Positions 7,407 through 15,863 of a stretch of 64,000 nucleotides of DNA are shown here, piece after piece (positions within the stretch are counted from its first letter, which is position 1; the number at the start of each line of letters is the position of its first letter). This DNA is from Chitinophaga oryzae. Lineage in GTDB: Bacteria; Bacteroidota; Bacteroidia; Chitinophagales; Chitinophagaceae. Under the pieces are notes generated by a model. That model saw only the letters and a list, made by a program, of their open reading frames with translations. It had not been told where the DNA came from and made no database searches. The stretch is from assembly GCF_012516375.2 (NCBI RefSeq), contig NZ_CP051204.2, positions 1,116,001 through 1,180,000 of the forward strand, in the 5' to 3' direction. The position numbers and the translations under genes are program-made.

Positions 7407-8150
7407 ATTGGAGAATGCTATGACATTTGAAGGCATTCTTAAAACCTCTTTTAAATAAATATCAATGAACTTAGATATGTGGAATGGACTTCTTTGATCT
7501 ATAATCAAACCTAGATCTCGCAACCTAAATTCTATGGCTTGTTTTGAAACAGCTAGTAGATCGCTCAATCCTATTATAATGTTATTATAATCTTTAATAT
7601 TTCCATATTGAATATCCAGAAAAATAATGCCTTGTTTACTTATTCCATTCTTGGCTTGAATTTTAATGAGGCTAGCTTTAATCAAGTTAGGAGGCATTAA
7701 TAAGGAAGATGCTAGATAATTGGCTTGCCATTCCATCCAATCATAGTCTGTATGGAGCTTTCTTGGCCCGTTTCCGATTATTGTGGAATCATCCGTGATT
7801 ATATCGGAGCGATTTCCAAGTATCTTTACATTTCGATGTAATAGCCAATGACCAATTTCGTGGGCAAGAGTGAAGTTAAAGCGTTTTTCATTAGAAGCTA
7901 GTTCCGAGTCAATTAATATTAGCTTTTTGCTAAACACATATGCTCCTAGCAAATTGCTACCTGCTGATAAGGGAAATTTGGCCTGGAAATCAAAACTAAT
8001 ATTATAATTGGCTCGTAAATATTCCACAACCTTCATTATAGGAATGGCTGTCGGTCGATCGAGATAGTTAGGACATACTTTTTCTAACAATTCAACAGCA
8101 CGTTGTGTAATTTGGAACTTGGATAGCTTCTCAAGACCAGATATATTCAT
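7398..8150 (-). CDS. ImmA/IrrE-family metallopeptidase
   Basis: This 250-residue protein has the zinc-binding HEIGH motif at 97-101 within FTLAHEIGHWLLHR. It is followed by an E-rich WMEWQANYLASSLLMP segment that supplies the third ligand, as in ImmA/IrrE peptidases. Family members cleave repressors or regulate stress and mobile-element switches. Most pair with an XRE repressor; here the C-terminal third (LSDLLAVSKQAIEFRLRDLGLI) looks helical and may be a winged/HTH-like tail. It converges on the relaxase gene, overlapping its corrected end by nine bases, and is divergent from the nuclease gene at 8206. Confidence 0.82.
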   Translation of the reverse strand: MNISGLEKLSKFQITQRAVELLEKVCPNYLDRPTAIPIMKVVEYLRANYNISFDFQAKFPLSAGSNLLGAYVFSKKLILIDSELASNEKRFNFTLAHEIGHWLLHRNVKILGNRSDIITDDSTIIGNGPRKLHTDYDWMEWQANYLASSLLMPPNLIKASLIKIQAKNGISKQGIIFLDIQYGNIKDYNNIIIGLSDLLAVSKQAIEFRLRDLGLIIDQRSPFHISKFIDIYLKEVLRMPSNVIAFSNSM

Positions 8151-8205
8151 AAGAAAATAAAGTACTTAATTTTAAAATGTCTTTTATTTTTCATGTATTA
8201 TTGTT

Positions 8206-8805
8206 ATGAATACAAAAGCTAAAGGCGATACATTTGAAAATAGGGTTTACGACCTAATTCTAGATAGCATAAACAGGGAAACATTCAATGTGCCTGTGAA
8301 AAATTTCAAAATATATAAAAACAAAAAATATCTTTCAAAAGATCAATCATTTTCAGCTCGAATCGATATATCTATCGAATCCTATCGGAAGGGGGCCGAA
8401 CATCCATCCTTATATATTTTCATTGAATGTAAGGATTATAATTCAGCTGTGGGAATTGACAAGATAAAAAAATTTAATGCTGATGTTGTTGAACTTCGAG
8501 GAATTGGTTTAAATGCTAAGGGAATATTTATCACAAAGTCAGCGGTGCAAGAAGGACTATTGAACTATGCCCGATCTAATGGAATTGCTGTGGTGAGAGT
8601 TATGGATGATGATACTATGGATACTATAGTTGAAAGAAAAGAAAAAAACTCCTTAAAGGATGCTGCGACATTGGCTGTAATAAATGTTTTCAATGCCCTT
8701 ACACATGAAAACTTTGTTAGCACAACAGGCATTACTTATGCTTTCTATAAAGATAAGCCCTTCACTCGTCTGACCGATTTACTAAAGGAGATTACGAGTG
8801 GATAG
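8206..8805 (+). CDS. Predicted PD-(D/E)xK (Mrr-type) nuclease
   Basis: This 199-residue protein has the layout of a restriction-endonuclease-like fold: an N-terminal helix (KGDTFENRVYDLI), then Asp at about 54 (SARIDISIE), then IFIECKDYNSAVGIDKIKKF with Glu74 and Lys76, and a later KGIFITKSAVQEGLLNYARSNGIAVVRV segment. This order matches Mrr-like enzymes, which cut foreign or modified DNA. The gene is divergent from the ImmA/IrrE gene with a 55-base gap, so the two may share control. The cut specificity is unknown. Confidence 0.7.
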   Translation: MNTKAKGDTFENRVYDLILDSINRETFNVPVKNFKIYKNKKYLSKDQSFSARIDISIESYRKGAEHPSLYIFIECKDYNSAVGIDKIKKFNADVVELRGIGLNAKGIFITKSAVQEGLLNYARSNGIAVVRVMDDDTMDTIVERKEKNSLKDAATLAVINVFNALTHENFVSTTGITYAFYKDKPFTRLTDLLKEITSG

Positions 8806-8889
8806 CCAGTAATACCATTTCAAAATTGTCAAGAGGAAGTTTGTAATATAATATTGAAGCGCTATTCCGCGTTGATAGGAGTGAGAATG

Positions 8890-10278
8890 TCAGAAGTAAG
8901 TTATGCTTAGCTCTAGCCTTTTTTCTACCATTCTTAAATTGATTATGCAGTCATTACGCTCCCAATTTCTACCGGTCCAATATCCTTTTTCTGGTTCCTT
9001 AAATTCTTCATCTAGCTTTAGCTCTCCAAGCCCTAAACTATCGATGCCAAATAGATTTATACACTTTCTTGTGATTTCAATTATGATTTTAGCGTATACA
9101 CGATTTTGGAGATATATAGGATCTTCCTTTTTGAAAAGAATTTTTTTTGTATTGAACTGTGTAATATAAACCACGGTATTAAAATAGCTTAAATAGTGAT
9201 GATCAATCTTGTATTCAAGCTCCTGCTTATTCCCAATAACATTATGTCTCTTAATTAAACAGTTTTTAACATCAAAATCAAGCTTTTTGATGAAGTCGGT
9301 CTCACTATTTTCGATGCTTATTTCAGCTTTGAATGCTTCTGCAAGAAACTCTTCGGGTAAAAGTACTTTAGTACTGATGCCTAGCAACTTATACAATGCT
9401 CTTGATTTTATCACAAAACCATGATCGTTTGAAACGACATAATCAAAGTGAGCCCCAAAATATGAATGGTTTGCGTCAACTAAAAGGTTGTTAAATTTTA
9501 CTTTTTTGTCCATATTCAGGCCGAGAATATCAAGCCCAACATATGCGGCGGTATGATGATCATATCGTAGGATTTCATCGTTTTCGCCTTTGTCTAATGT
9601 TATTCTTACATATTCTAGAAAAGATTTTTGTAATGGAGATCCCTTTAAATCCTTGTCAAAGTCGATTTTTTCCAGATCTATGGTGAATTTACCTTTATTG
9701 ATAGTGTCATTAGATATGCTACGGAACTCTCGATAAATAGAATTATTTTGACTAAACTCCCTCAACTTGAGATAGCTCTCCCTAAGCAAATCATTAATCG
9801 AGAGTTGAGCTATATCGGTCGGAAAAACTTTATCTAATAGAGAGAGGTTCTTTTCGTCAATTTTCTCATTCATCTCCGATTTTTCCCAGTTTTTCTTTAG
9901 TTGTTCAAGCTGCTCCTTTATTTCAGGCGTTAAAAACATGTCTAACCCATCTAGTTGAATTAATTTGTCAATAATTGGAAGTAGGTCTTCTTGACAATCA
10001 AAAACCTCTTTGGGGGTATAAAATCCCACACAAAATTTGTTCTTGTTTGAATCATAATAGCAATAATTATTCTTTGCGATTTTTTCGATTATGGCCAGAT
10101 TTTGGCCAATCATTGTGCTACTGGATTGCTTTAAATCTTCTATATGCGCATATGAATAAAATACCAGAAAGTTAGATACATTGCTATTTAGGTAATCTAA
10201 AAACCTCTGATATGTAGGATCGATAGGTGTACTCAGAAAATAGCTGTAGATGTTTTTATCCAGATAAACAGTCAACAT
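8890..10278 (-). CDS. Predicted PIN-like nuclease with a large insert
   Basis: The protein is 462 residues if started at the ATG at 10278 (MLTVYLDKNIYSYF); an upstream GTG would add eight residues. The N-terminal YLDKN and the later HIEDL give the first acidic residues of a PIN fold. The closing PIN segment, FDYVVSNDHGFVIKSRALYK followed by a VLLPEEFL segment, appears only at about residues 275-325. Roughly 200 helical, charged residues are therefore inserted into the fold. About 130 further residues follow it and are of unknown fold. PIN proteins are metal-dependent RNases. No antitoxin-like partner is adjacent, so a defence or regulatory role is more likely than a simple toxin module. Confidence 0.55.
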   Translation of the reverse strand: MLTVYLDKNIYSYFLSTPIDPTYQRFLDYLNSNVSNFLVFYSYAHIEDLKQSSSTMIGQNLAIIEKIAKNNYCYYDSNKNKFCVGFYTPKEVFDCQEDLLPIIDKLIQLDGLDMFLTPEIKEQLEQLKKNWEKSEMNEKIDEKNLSLLDKVFPTDIAQLSINDLLRESYLKLREFSQNNSIYREFRSISNDTINKGKFTIDLEKIDFDKDLKGSPLQKSFLEYVRITLDKGENDEILRYDHHTAAYVGLDILGLNMDKKVKFNNLLVDANHSYFGAHFDYVVSNDHGFVIKSRALYKLLGISTKVLLPEEFLAEAFKAEISIENSETDFIKKLDFDVKNCLIKRHNVIGNKQELEYKIDHHYLSYFNTVVYITQFNTKKILFKKEDPIYLQNRVYAKIIIEITRKCINLFGIDSLGLGELKLDEEFKEPEKGYWTGRNWERNDCIINLRMVEKRLELSITYF

Positions 10279-10428
10279 TGTTATAAACTTTTGCGATCTC
10301 ACTAAATATCCATGACACTCACAGACATATAGTGTCGAAATCTATCTATGAAAATAGAATTTCTAAGTTTTTTAAATTATTATTGATTCGTTGGAGAGAC
10401 ATCTAGAGCATAAATTTACCTTAGGTTG

Positions 10429-10914
10429 TTAATCATTATATAAAGGACCTAATATTGAAATTGCGAAATGCTCTAACAAAAGAATATCCGTATGGAGGTA
10501 CTCGTAAAACTTAAATTTATATGTATTACGAATAGCGTCATTTACAGACTTCTGATCTCTTTTGAATGCTTCTAACGTCAAAATCCCACTTTCCAAGAGC
10601 TGCTTTTTGGAAGTATTTGAAAGAACATGAACTACTATCTCCTTTTCTCGAAATCGTTGTGCTAACAATTTTCGGTTAAAGGAGTGGCTTCTAAAATCAG
10701 TTGCTAACTCTCGCATTCTCTTTGTGCTTCTTGTCGTTTGGCCGATGTATTGAAATTCCATATCACCTTCTGTATTCTCAAGGTATATGAAGTATAGGCC
10801 TACTTTATTGATTTTGCATATCTCTTTATAAGTAAGAGGTGGATTTTCTATGGCTTGGATAAGATGCTTTTGTAACCATGCTATACGTTTGTCAATATGC
10901 TCAAATACTTTCAT
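10429..10914 (-). CDS. GIY-YIG-type nuclease domain protein
   Basis: Started at the ATG at 10914, the protein has 161 residues. The GIY-YIG core is visible as GLYFIYL (about 39-45) and FQYIGQTT (54-61), followed by an Arg-bearing RELATDFRSHSFNRKLLAQRF helix. A late Glu and Asn in LLEHFAISILGPLYND match the metal-binding Glu and terminal Asn of the fold. The gene is last in a probable three-gene minus-strand unit with the metallopeptidase (10971) and the HTH protein (11727). The family cuts DNA in repair, homing and restriction; the specific job here is unknown. Confidence 0.7.
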   Translation of the reverse strand: MKVFEHIDKRIAWLQKHLIQAIENPPLTYKEICKINKVGLYFIYLENTEGDMEFQYIGQTTRSTKRMRELATDFRSHSFNRKLLAQRFREKEIVVHVLSNTSKKQLLESGILTLEAFKRDQKSVNDAIRNTYKFKFYEYLHTDILLLEHFAISILGPLYND

Positions 10915-10970
10915 GTTTTTAAGGTTAAATGAAAGGTCTCTATACTGGCGCAAAGTTCTATTATAAAAAC

Positions 10971-11702
10971 TTAAAAGCTAACCTCTTTCAAAGCTCCGTC
11001 ACCATCAGGTGCAAGATATTTTCCAGGAGTACCCAGATTCAGAAGTACGATTAGTGCCCGCATCATTTGGGGATGGTCTTTCGGCTCCATTTTTTTTCTG
11101 CTTTTTATCCATTCATATACTGTTTTAAAGCTGTTATCCAGCCGTGGATAAAATTGTACTCCATACTGTCGTATGTCTTTTATTGCCTTTTCTGATTGCT
11201 TAGCTCCAACAGAGCCAAGATGATTTTTTGTGATTACATTTCTGATGTATTCGTAAATCCACCAACCCATTGCTTCTTTAGATTCTCTTTTATAATCAAT
11301 TGTAAATCCTCCTGCTAAAAAGGTTTCCAAATGATAGCCCATTTCCAAGAAATCGGGAAGAATCAGATCATGCTCTGCCATATTATTATAAACAGCAAAA
11401 AAATTTTGGGGGTCCTGCCTAGTCTTTTCCATTGTATATAGTCCTGTTTTCAACGGTAGGGCTAAATGTAATAGCTCGTGAACTAATCCTTCTTCGATAT
11501 TTCCCTTTGTAGTTAGTTGTATTTTGCCCAATGGAACAATTTTCCCTTCCTGATCTTTTATTTCCCTAGCGAAGGTACTTTGTACATCATCAGTTCTAAC
11601 CAATTCAAGATTCTCACGGTAAAATCCAATTACTTTATTTATTAACGGTTCGACTACGCTTATTTTTTCATTTGAAATATGATCAAGAAAAGTTTGCTTC
11701 AT
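10971..11702 (-). CDS. Predicted zinc metallopeptidase (HELLH)
   Basis: This 243-residue protein has HELLH at 75-79 within EEGLVHELLHLALPL. A conserved-looking NNMAEHDLILPDF segment lies about 35 residues further on and could supply the third zinc ligand. There is no signal peptide, so it acts in the cytoplasm. It does not look like classical ImmA/IrrE, M48 or M23 peptidases, and I cannot name the family. It sits 24 bases downstream of a small HTH gene, the same regulator-peptidase order found in ImmR/ImmA pairs. It is followed by the GIY-YIG gene. Confidence 0.5.
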   Translation of the reverse strand: MKQTFLDHISNEKISVVEPLINKVIGFYRENLELVRTDDVQSTFAREIKDQEGKIVPLGKIQLTTKGNIEEGLVHELLHLALPLKTGLYTMEKTRQDPQNFFAVYNNMAEHDLILPDFLEMGYHLETFLAGGFTIDYKRESKEAMGWWIYEYIRNVITKNHLGSVGAKQSEKAIKDIRQYGVQFYPRLDNSFKTVYEWIKSRKKMEPKDHPQMMRALIVLLNLGTPGKYLAPDGDGALKEVSF

Positions 11703-11726
11703 AAGAAGAATTTAAACTAGAGATAG

Positions 11727-12008
11727 TTAAGTGGTTTTAGGCTTTTTATTTTTCTGCTTCCTACTGGCTTCAATTATAAGCTTAGCCACCACCAAATCCT
11801 CTACCCCAATCAACTCCGCCATTTTCATTATCTCCTTCACCGTAAACCGGCTACAATCCGCCTGCCTTTTCGTAAAATTATTATAATTAATGCCCAAGTG
11901 CCTCGCCATCGTTGACGGCGGCATAATATCAAAGATTTTGTTGAAATCTGTGATACCACCACGTTCTATCAACTCCTTGATTGCATTATATCGTTTATCT
12001 TTCGCCAT
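11727..12008 (-). CDS. Small HTH-type DNA-binding protein
   Basis: This 93-residue basic protein has a helix-turn-helix-like centre (MPPSTMARHLGINYNNFTKR) and a second helix pair (FTVKEIMKMAELIGVEDLVVAKLI), ending in a Lys-rich tail. It resembles phage Cro/CI-like regulators of Bacteroidota islands. It heads the minus-strand unit with the HELLH peptidase and GIY-YIG protein, and is the likely repressor of that unit. Confidence 0.55.
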   Translation of the reverse strand: MAKDKRYNAIKELIERGGITDFNKIFDIMPPSTMARHLGINYNNFTKRQADCSRFTVKEIMKMAELIGVEDLVVAKLIIEASRKQKNKKPKTT

Positions 12009-12129
12009 ACATTTAAAGTAGCAAAAAATATCCTAAAGCATAATGAAATGATTATTAATAGTAATTGATTTGTTTAATTTTAATTATCAAATTGATTATC
12101 ATTAGTCGCATTCCATTTGGAATGTTCCT

Positions 12130-12137
12130 TATCTTTG
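12130..12137 (+). promoter_or_regulatory. Predicted -7 box (TATCTTTG) for a long-leader transcript
   Basis: TATCTTTG fits the Bacteroidota -7 consensus TAnnTTTG. A transcript started near 12142 would carry about 270 bases of leader, including the large hairpin at 12243-12336, before the gene at 12413. No good -33 TTTG at 19 bases is visible. Confidence 0.45.
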
Positions 12138-12239
12138 TAGTGTTATAGGGCCTGAAACACTGTTTTAGGTATAATTAATAAAAATATTAGCTTTGCGGGT
12201 CTTCGTAAATGAATTATCCGCATTGCCATCGTTCTCATT

Positions 12240-12339
12240 CCCGTACGCCTTCGGAAGCCCGGGAATAGAGTAGGGCGGTGCCTGCACCTTATGGCGCAGG
12301 CTCGCTTGTTGGTTACCTGGGCTTCCGAAGGCGTACAGG
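12240..12339. repeat. Large structured inverted repeat (18-bp perfect stem with inner hairpin)
   Basis: GTACGCCTTCGGAAGCCC (12243-12260) and its exact complement (12319-12336) can pair. Two more G-C pairs lie outside one mismatch. Inside the 58-base loop a second hairpin, GCCTGC/GCAGGC (12280-12301), can form. It lies between the HTH unit and the gene at 12413, in GC-rich sequence unlike its AT-rich flanks. It may be a structured RNA leader, an attC-like or replication element, or a repeat family; the sequence alone does not decide. Confidence 0.6.
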
Positions 12340-12412
12340 TACCGCAAGTTGAGTTCTGCGCTATTTTTGTGCGCAGTGGTCAACTATTATCTAACATTTA
12401 CCCCCTTTCTTT

Positions 12413-12661
12413 ATGAACAGGATGATAGGACCACCGGATAATTTACTGGGTGAAATCTATTCAAAATTGATTGCCTTACCCTGCTCCTTCCGTGAGAAGA
12501 TAGAGGAGGAATGTGCATGGAGTGCACCTACTTTTTACCGCAAACAAAGGTTGATTACAGGTTTGAGCAATGCTGAAAAGGAAAAGATTGCCGAGATTTT
12601 TGAAGATGTGATTAAAAGTATTGCAAGCGACTGTGATAAATATCGTCGACCCAAACGGTGA
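12413..12661 (+). CDS. Small hypothetical protein of the island
   Basis: This 82-residue helical, charged protein (MNRMIGPPDNLLGEIYSKL) has no recognised domain. A CAWSAPTFYRKQRL segment could be the recognition part of a small HTH fold. It precedes the receiver gene at 12697 by 35 bases, so the two are probably one unit. Confidence 0.5.
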   Translation: MNRMIGPPDNLLGEIYSKLIALPCSFREKIEEECAWSAPTFYRKQRLITGLSNAEKEKIAEIFEDVIKSIASDCDKYRRPKR

Positions 12662-12696
12662 TTTGATAGCATCCCATATGTGAAAAACCAACCACA

Positions 12697-13056
12697 ATGG
12701 AAGCACTTTATATTGAAGATAATTTGATAGAACAGCGACTAATGACGCTCTATATGGGTGATCTTGGCATAAAGTTGCACATAGCCGGAACTGGTTCGGA
12801 AGGCTGGACAATGGCGCATAAGGTGTTTCCATCTTTTATTATGATGGATATGGGAATGCCCGATATGGATGGTGAAACATTATTGAAGTTATTGAAAGCT
12901 GATCATCGGTTACGTCACATACCATTGATCGTAATAACAGCAAATTTATTGATTGATAGAAAGTTGAATATTTGGGATATGGGGGTTGTCGGATGCGTGA
13001 TTAAACCGGTCAGCAAAAGTAGGCTTGCTGATTTACTAAAACAGCTATTTCCATAA
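12697..13056 (+). CDS. Single-domain response regulator receiver (CheY-like)
   Basis: This 119-residue protein consists of one receiver domain. All key residues are present: the acidic pair in YIED (7-8), the phospho-acceptor Asp51 in MMDMGMPDMDG, Thr in VITAN, and Lys in VIKPVS. No output domain is attached, so it should act through protein contact after phosphorylation by an unlinked histidine kinase. Such stand-alone receivers are frequent passengers of Bacteroidota islands. Confidence 0.85.
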   Translation: MEALYIEDNLIEQRLMTLYMGDLGIKLHIAGTGSEGWTMAHKVFPSFIMMDMGMPDMDGETLLKLLKADHRLRHIPLIVITANLLIDRKLNIWDMGVVGCVIKPVSKSRLADLLKQLFP

Positions 13057-13225
13057 AGGAGAGTGAGTAAAGTTCTTTGACATATTGAATAGATTTTTAG
13101 GCTAATAATCTATTGTATTATAAATGTGGGGGAAATAATGACCTGTTGCCCGTGGAGGTTCAAGTCAATAACCGTTGAAATATGTATTGGTTGCGTGTTA
13201 TTGGCTAGGCCTCCGTGGGAAAGGG

Positions 13226-13909
13226 CTATATATGATCTATATATCGCTCTATCGCCTTTTTTACCTCAGCTATTTTGTATTCGGGAAAGGACGCCGATAG
13301 AAAATTCTCCAACGCTGCCGCTGTCCCCAACTGCTTCCATTCAAAAACAGGGAAGCTGATTAAACCTTTAGGATGCTGTTGCCGGACAAAGGCCACTAAG
13401 GGGATATATGGAGGAGCGTAATAGATAGCATGTTCTATCATTTTGTTATATAGTTCAGGTTTGAAACCCTCTTTAAAAGTTTCAACTATTTGTATAACTG
13501 TTAAGCTATCATAAATGGCCCTTACTATCCCTGCATATCTGGGAATACCTTCATCCATAAAGAAATCTACAAGATAGTCCTTGAAACGTTCGTCCATTAG
13601 ATCAAATAGGTCAGTAGATAAATATTTGTATTCTTGGGCAAACTGTTCAAGTGAGAAGGTGTCAGTATTTTTATCTACGATGTACTCGATCAGGCGGCTT
13701 TCCTGTTCCTTGATCTGTTCTATACTTGTCTCCAGCTCCGCGTATTTGGGGCGGGCAAATAGATCAAAGTAGTAGCTTTTAAAGAATATAGATTTCCGGT
13801 CAAAGGTAACCTGCATGTACAAGGGATGAACATCCTTGCCATGAAACCGGACCGGCTTAATCCGTTCGTTGAAGTACGGTTTATAAGTGACTTTATATGT
13901 CTTTGCCAA
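13226..13909 (-). CDS. Hypothetical island protein
   Basis: The protein has 227 residues. The only plausible start in this frame is TTG at 13909 (MAKTYKVTYKPYF). The N-terminal 60 residues (VHPLYMQVTFDRKSIFFKSYYFDL) faintly recall the arm-binding beta domain of Bacteroidota integrases. The rest is helical with no motif and no recombinase catalytic residues. It lies between the receiver gene and the serine recombinase. I cannot assign a function. Confidence 0.5.
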   Translation of the reverse strand: MAKTYKVTYKPYFNERIKPVRFHGKDVHPLYMQVTFDRKSIFFKSYYFDLFARPKYAELETSIEQIKEQESRLIEYIVDKNTDTFSLEQFAQEYKYLSTDLFDLMDERFKDYLVDFFMDEGIPRYAGIVRAIYDSLTVIQIVETFKEGFKPELYNKMIEHAIYYAPPYIPLVAFVRQQHPKGLISFPVFEWKQLGTAAALENFLSASFPEYKIAEVKKAIERYIDHI

Positions 13910-14059
13910 TACTTACCTCATTTTACATTGTTACACGAATTTAAGAATAAAAGTTTTACCAAAAATATATTTTCATCAAAACTTTCGTATATTGGTATTC
14001 ATAGCCCTGCTCTATGGGGAAATTGTGGTGGTTAGGTAACGTGAAAATGAAAATGGGTT

Positions 14060-14257
14060 ATGGAAAGAATGAAGCCGGACACGGCAGTAGAAATACTGCG
14101 AAAGTATGGATTACAGGTAAGCAGGGAAGAAGCCGTATTGATCTTAGAATTTATTTATGCTATGGCACAAATTGCCATAGCTCAATGTTTACGTGATGAA
14201 AACAGCAGACTTATACATTCGGGTGAGTACAGACGAGCAGGCGGAGAAGGGTATAGC
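14060..14257 (+). CDS. Small helical protein overlapping the recombinase start
   Basis: A frame starting MERMKPDTAVEILRKYGLQV runs through EEAVLILEFIYAMAQIAIAQ. It then overlaps the recombinase start at 14196. As sequenced it reads on into the recombinase body. If the missing base near 14251 is restored, it would stop at a TAG after GGEG, giving about 65 residues. Small helical ORFs coupled to serine recombinases are common in this phylum; their role is unknown. The apparent fusion is most likely artificial. Confidence 0.45.
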
Positions 14258-15717
14258 CAGCGTAATCAGGAAGAAATGCTTCGCAGGTATTGCGAATTAA
14301 ACGCCATCCAGGTACGCAAAACTATATACGAAGACCATTCCGCCAAAACCTTTAATCGCCCGGAGTGGCAAAAGCTGCTGGCTGATCTGCGTAAACATAA
14401 AGGTCAGGCTGATTTAATCCTGTTTACAAAATGGGATCGATTCAGCCGGAATGCAGGAGACGCCTACCAAATGATTAGCCTGTTAAGGACAGTAGGAGTT
14501 GAACCGCAGGCCATTGAACAACCTTTAGATCTATCTGTCCAGGAAAACAAAATGATGCTGGCGTTTTATCTCGCCGCACCGGAAGTAGAAAATGATCGCA
14601 GGGCTTTAAATACCTTTTCAGGTATGCGCCGCGCAAAGAAGGAGGGGAGATGGATGGGAACAGCGCCATTCGGTTACGCCAACAAGGTGACGGAAGTCGG
14701 CAAGAAATACATTACCCCTAAACATCCACACGCGGAGATTATCCAATGGGTATTTGAAACAATCGCCAAAGGCATATTTACTACGGAACAGGTTTGGAAA
14801 CAAGCGAAGGCAAAAGGACTGCGTATCTGTAAGAACGGCTTTTGGGTGCTGGTGCGTAACCCGGTTTATTGTGGAAAGATTTTTATTCCTAAGTACAAAG
14901 AGGAAGAAGCGCATTTTGTGAAAGGACAACATGAACCAATCATTTCAGATGCACTTTATTATGAAGTACAAGATGTATTGGACGGTAGAAAAAGGAAACA
15001 GCGGGTACAAATTGAGGTAGACGAAAATTTGCCGCTCCGTGGTTTCCTTGTCTGTCCCCGCTGTGGGAGGCTGCTAACCGGCAGTGCATCAAAGGGAAAA
15101 TACAGATACTATCATTACTATCATTGCTCCTCTTCTTGTGGTAGCCGATTTAGAACAGATGCGGTCAACAAACTATTTATCGTAGAGTTGAAGAAGCTGG
15201 TTCCGCATCCCGGTATGATAGAGATATATAAATCAGCCATTATCAGTGAGTATAACAGCAAGACTAAAGACCACATGAATGGTCGCAGGTTGATGTTAGA
15301 GCGACTGGAAGAATTAAACAAACAGCTTGCGAAAGCGAGGCGACGATGTTAAAGGAAGAAATTACACCTGCTGAATACCGCGAAATAAAAGCAGAATATC
15401 AACCCGAAATAAATTCCTTAGAGGCACAAGTATTGAATTGCTCAACACCCTCCAATAAGATTGACGACTTGATTAACAAGGCCGTGGATAACGTTTCCAG
15501 AATGGATTGCCTGTATGAAAATAGAACGGTGATAGAAAAGCGTTTGATCGTGAGTTCGATCTATCCGGAAAAATTGACTTTTGATGGTTTCAATTATCGA
15601 ACTCCTCGTATCAATGAAGCGGTTCGTTTAATATGTAGTCTGGACGAGGCTTTCGGGGAAATAAAAAAAGGACATTCCAGCAATAATACCGAAATGTCCT
15701 TTAAGGTGACCCTGTAG
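14196..15717 (+). pseudogene. Serine recombinase (resolvase/invertase type), two frame breaks
   Basis: The true N-terminus is MKTADLYIRVSTDEQAEKG at 14196, with the catalytic Ser in RVS. The next segment, GYSQRNQEEMLRRYCELN, is in another frame; one base lost in GGT(T)AT at about 14251 explains it. The body carries LILFTKWDRFSRNAGD, a Recombinase domain (GTAPFGYANK) and a Cys-rich zinc ribbon (CPRCGRL ... CSSSCGS). A second break near 15338 (AGG|CG) moves the coiled C-terminus (TMLKEEITPAEYREIKAEYQ) to a third frame that ends at 15717. It would integrate or excise its element. The stop codon lies inside the att-like GTGACCCTGTAGGG. Confidence 0.8.
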
Positions 15718-15719
15718 GG
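15667..15719. other. Hairpin plus att core shared with tRNA-Lys
   Basis: AAAGGACATT and AATGTCCTTT (15667-15702) form a perfect 10-bp stem. It is followed by GTGACCCTGTAGGG (15706-15719), an exact 14-base match to the 3' end of the tRNA-Lys gene (24334-24347). This is the direct repeat expected at the far end of an element integrated by the tyrosine integrase at 22874. It also marks the junction between the serine-recombinase element and the integrase element. Confidence 0.65.
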
Positions 15720-15780
15720 GTTATTTTTGATGTTCTGAATCATTTGATAATCAATTTTTTATGTGTATTTTTAACGGCAT

Positions 15781-15801
15781 GGGGTACACGTAGGGGTACA
15801 C
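15781..15801. repeat. Paired GGGGTACAC repeats, left end of the integrase element
   Basis: GGGGTACAC occurs at 15781 and 15793, a 12-base period. The same pair with the same spacing and orientation occurs at 24200 and 24212, next to the integrase start. They are probable arm-type binding sites for the integrase or its partner. Confidence 0.6.
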
Positions 15802-15863
15802 ACGCTGTCTACTTTCAACAATTTACCCTGACAAAACCTTACATCCAAGAATAAAATACAGGA

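Noticed and set aside
13126..13359. 77-codon plus-strand ORF between receiver and hypothetical genes
   Set aside because: It overlaps the convergent gene at 13226 and shows no protein-like features.
15721..15863. CRISPR-like array suggested by the GGGGTACAC repeats
   Set aside because: Only two units per site, 9 bases long, with 3-base spacers; no cas genes. They fit integrase arm sites better.
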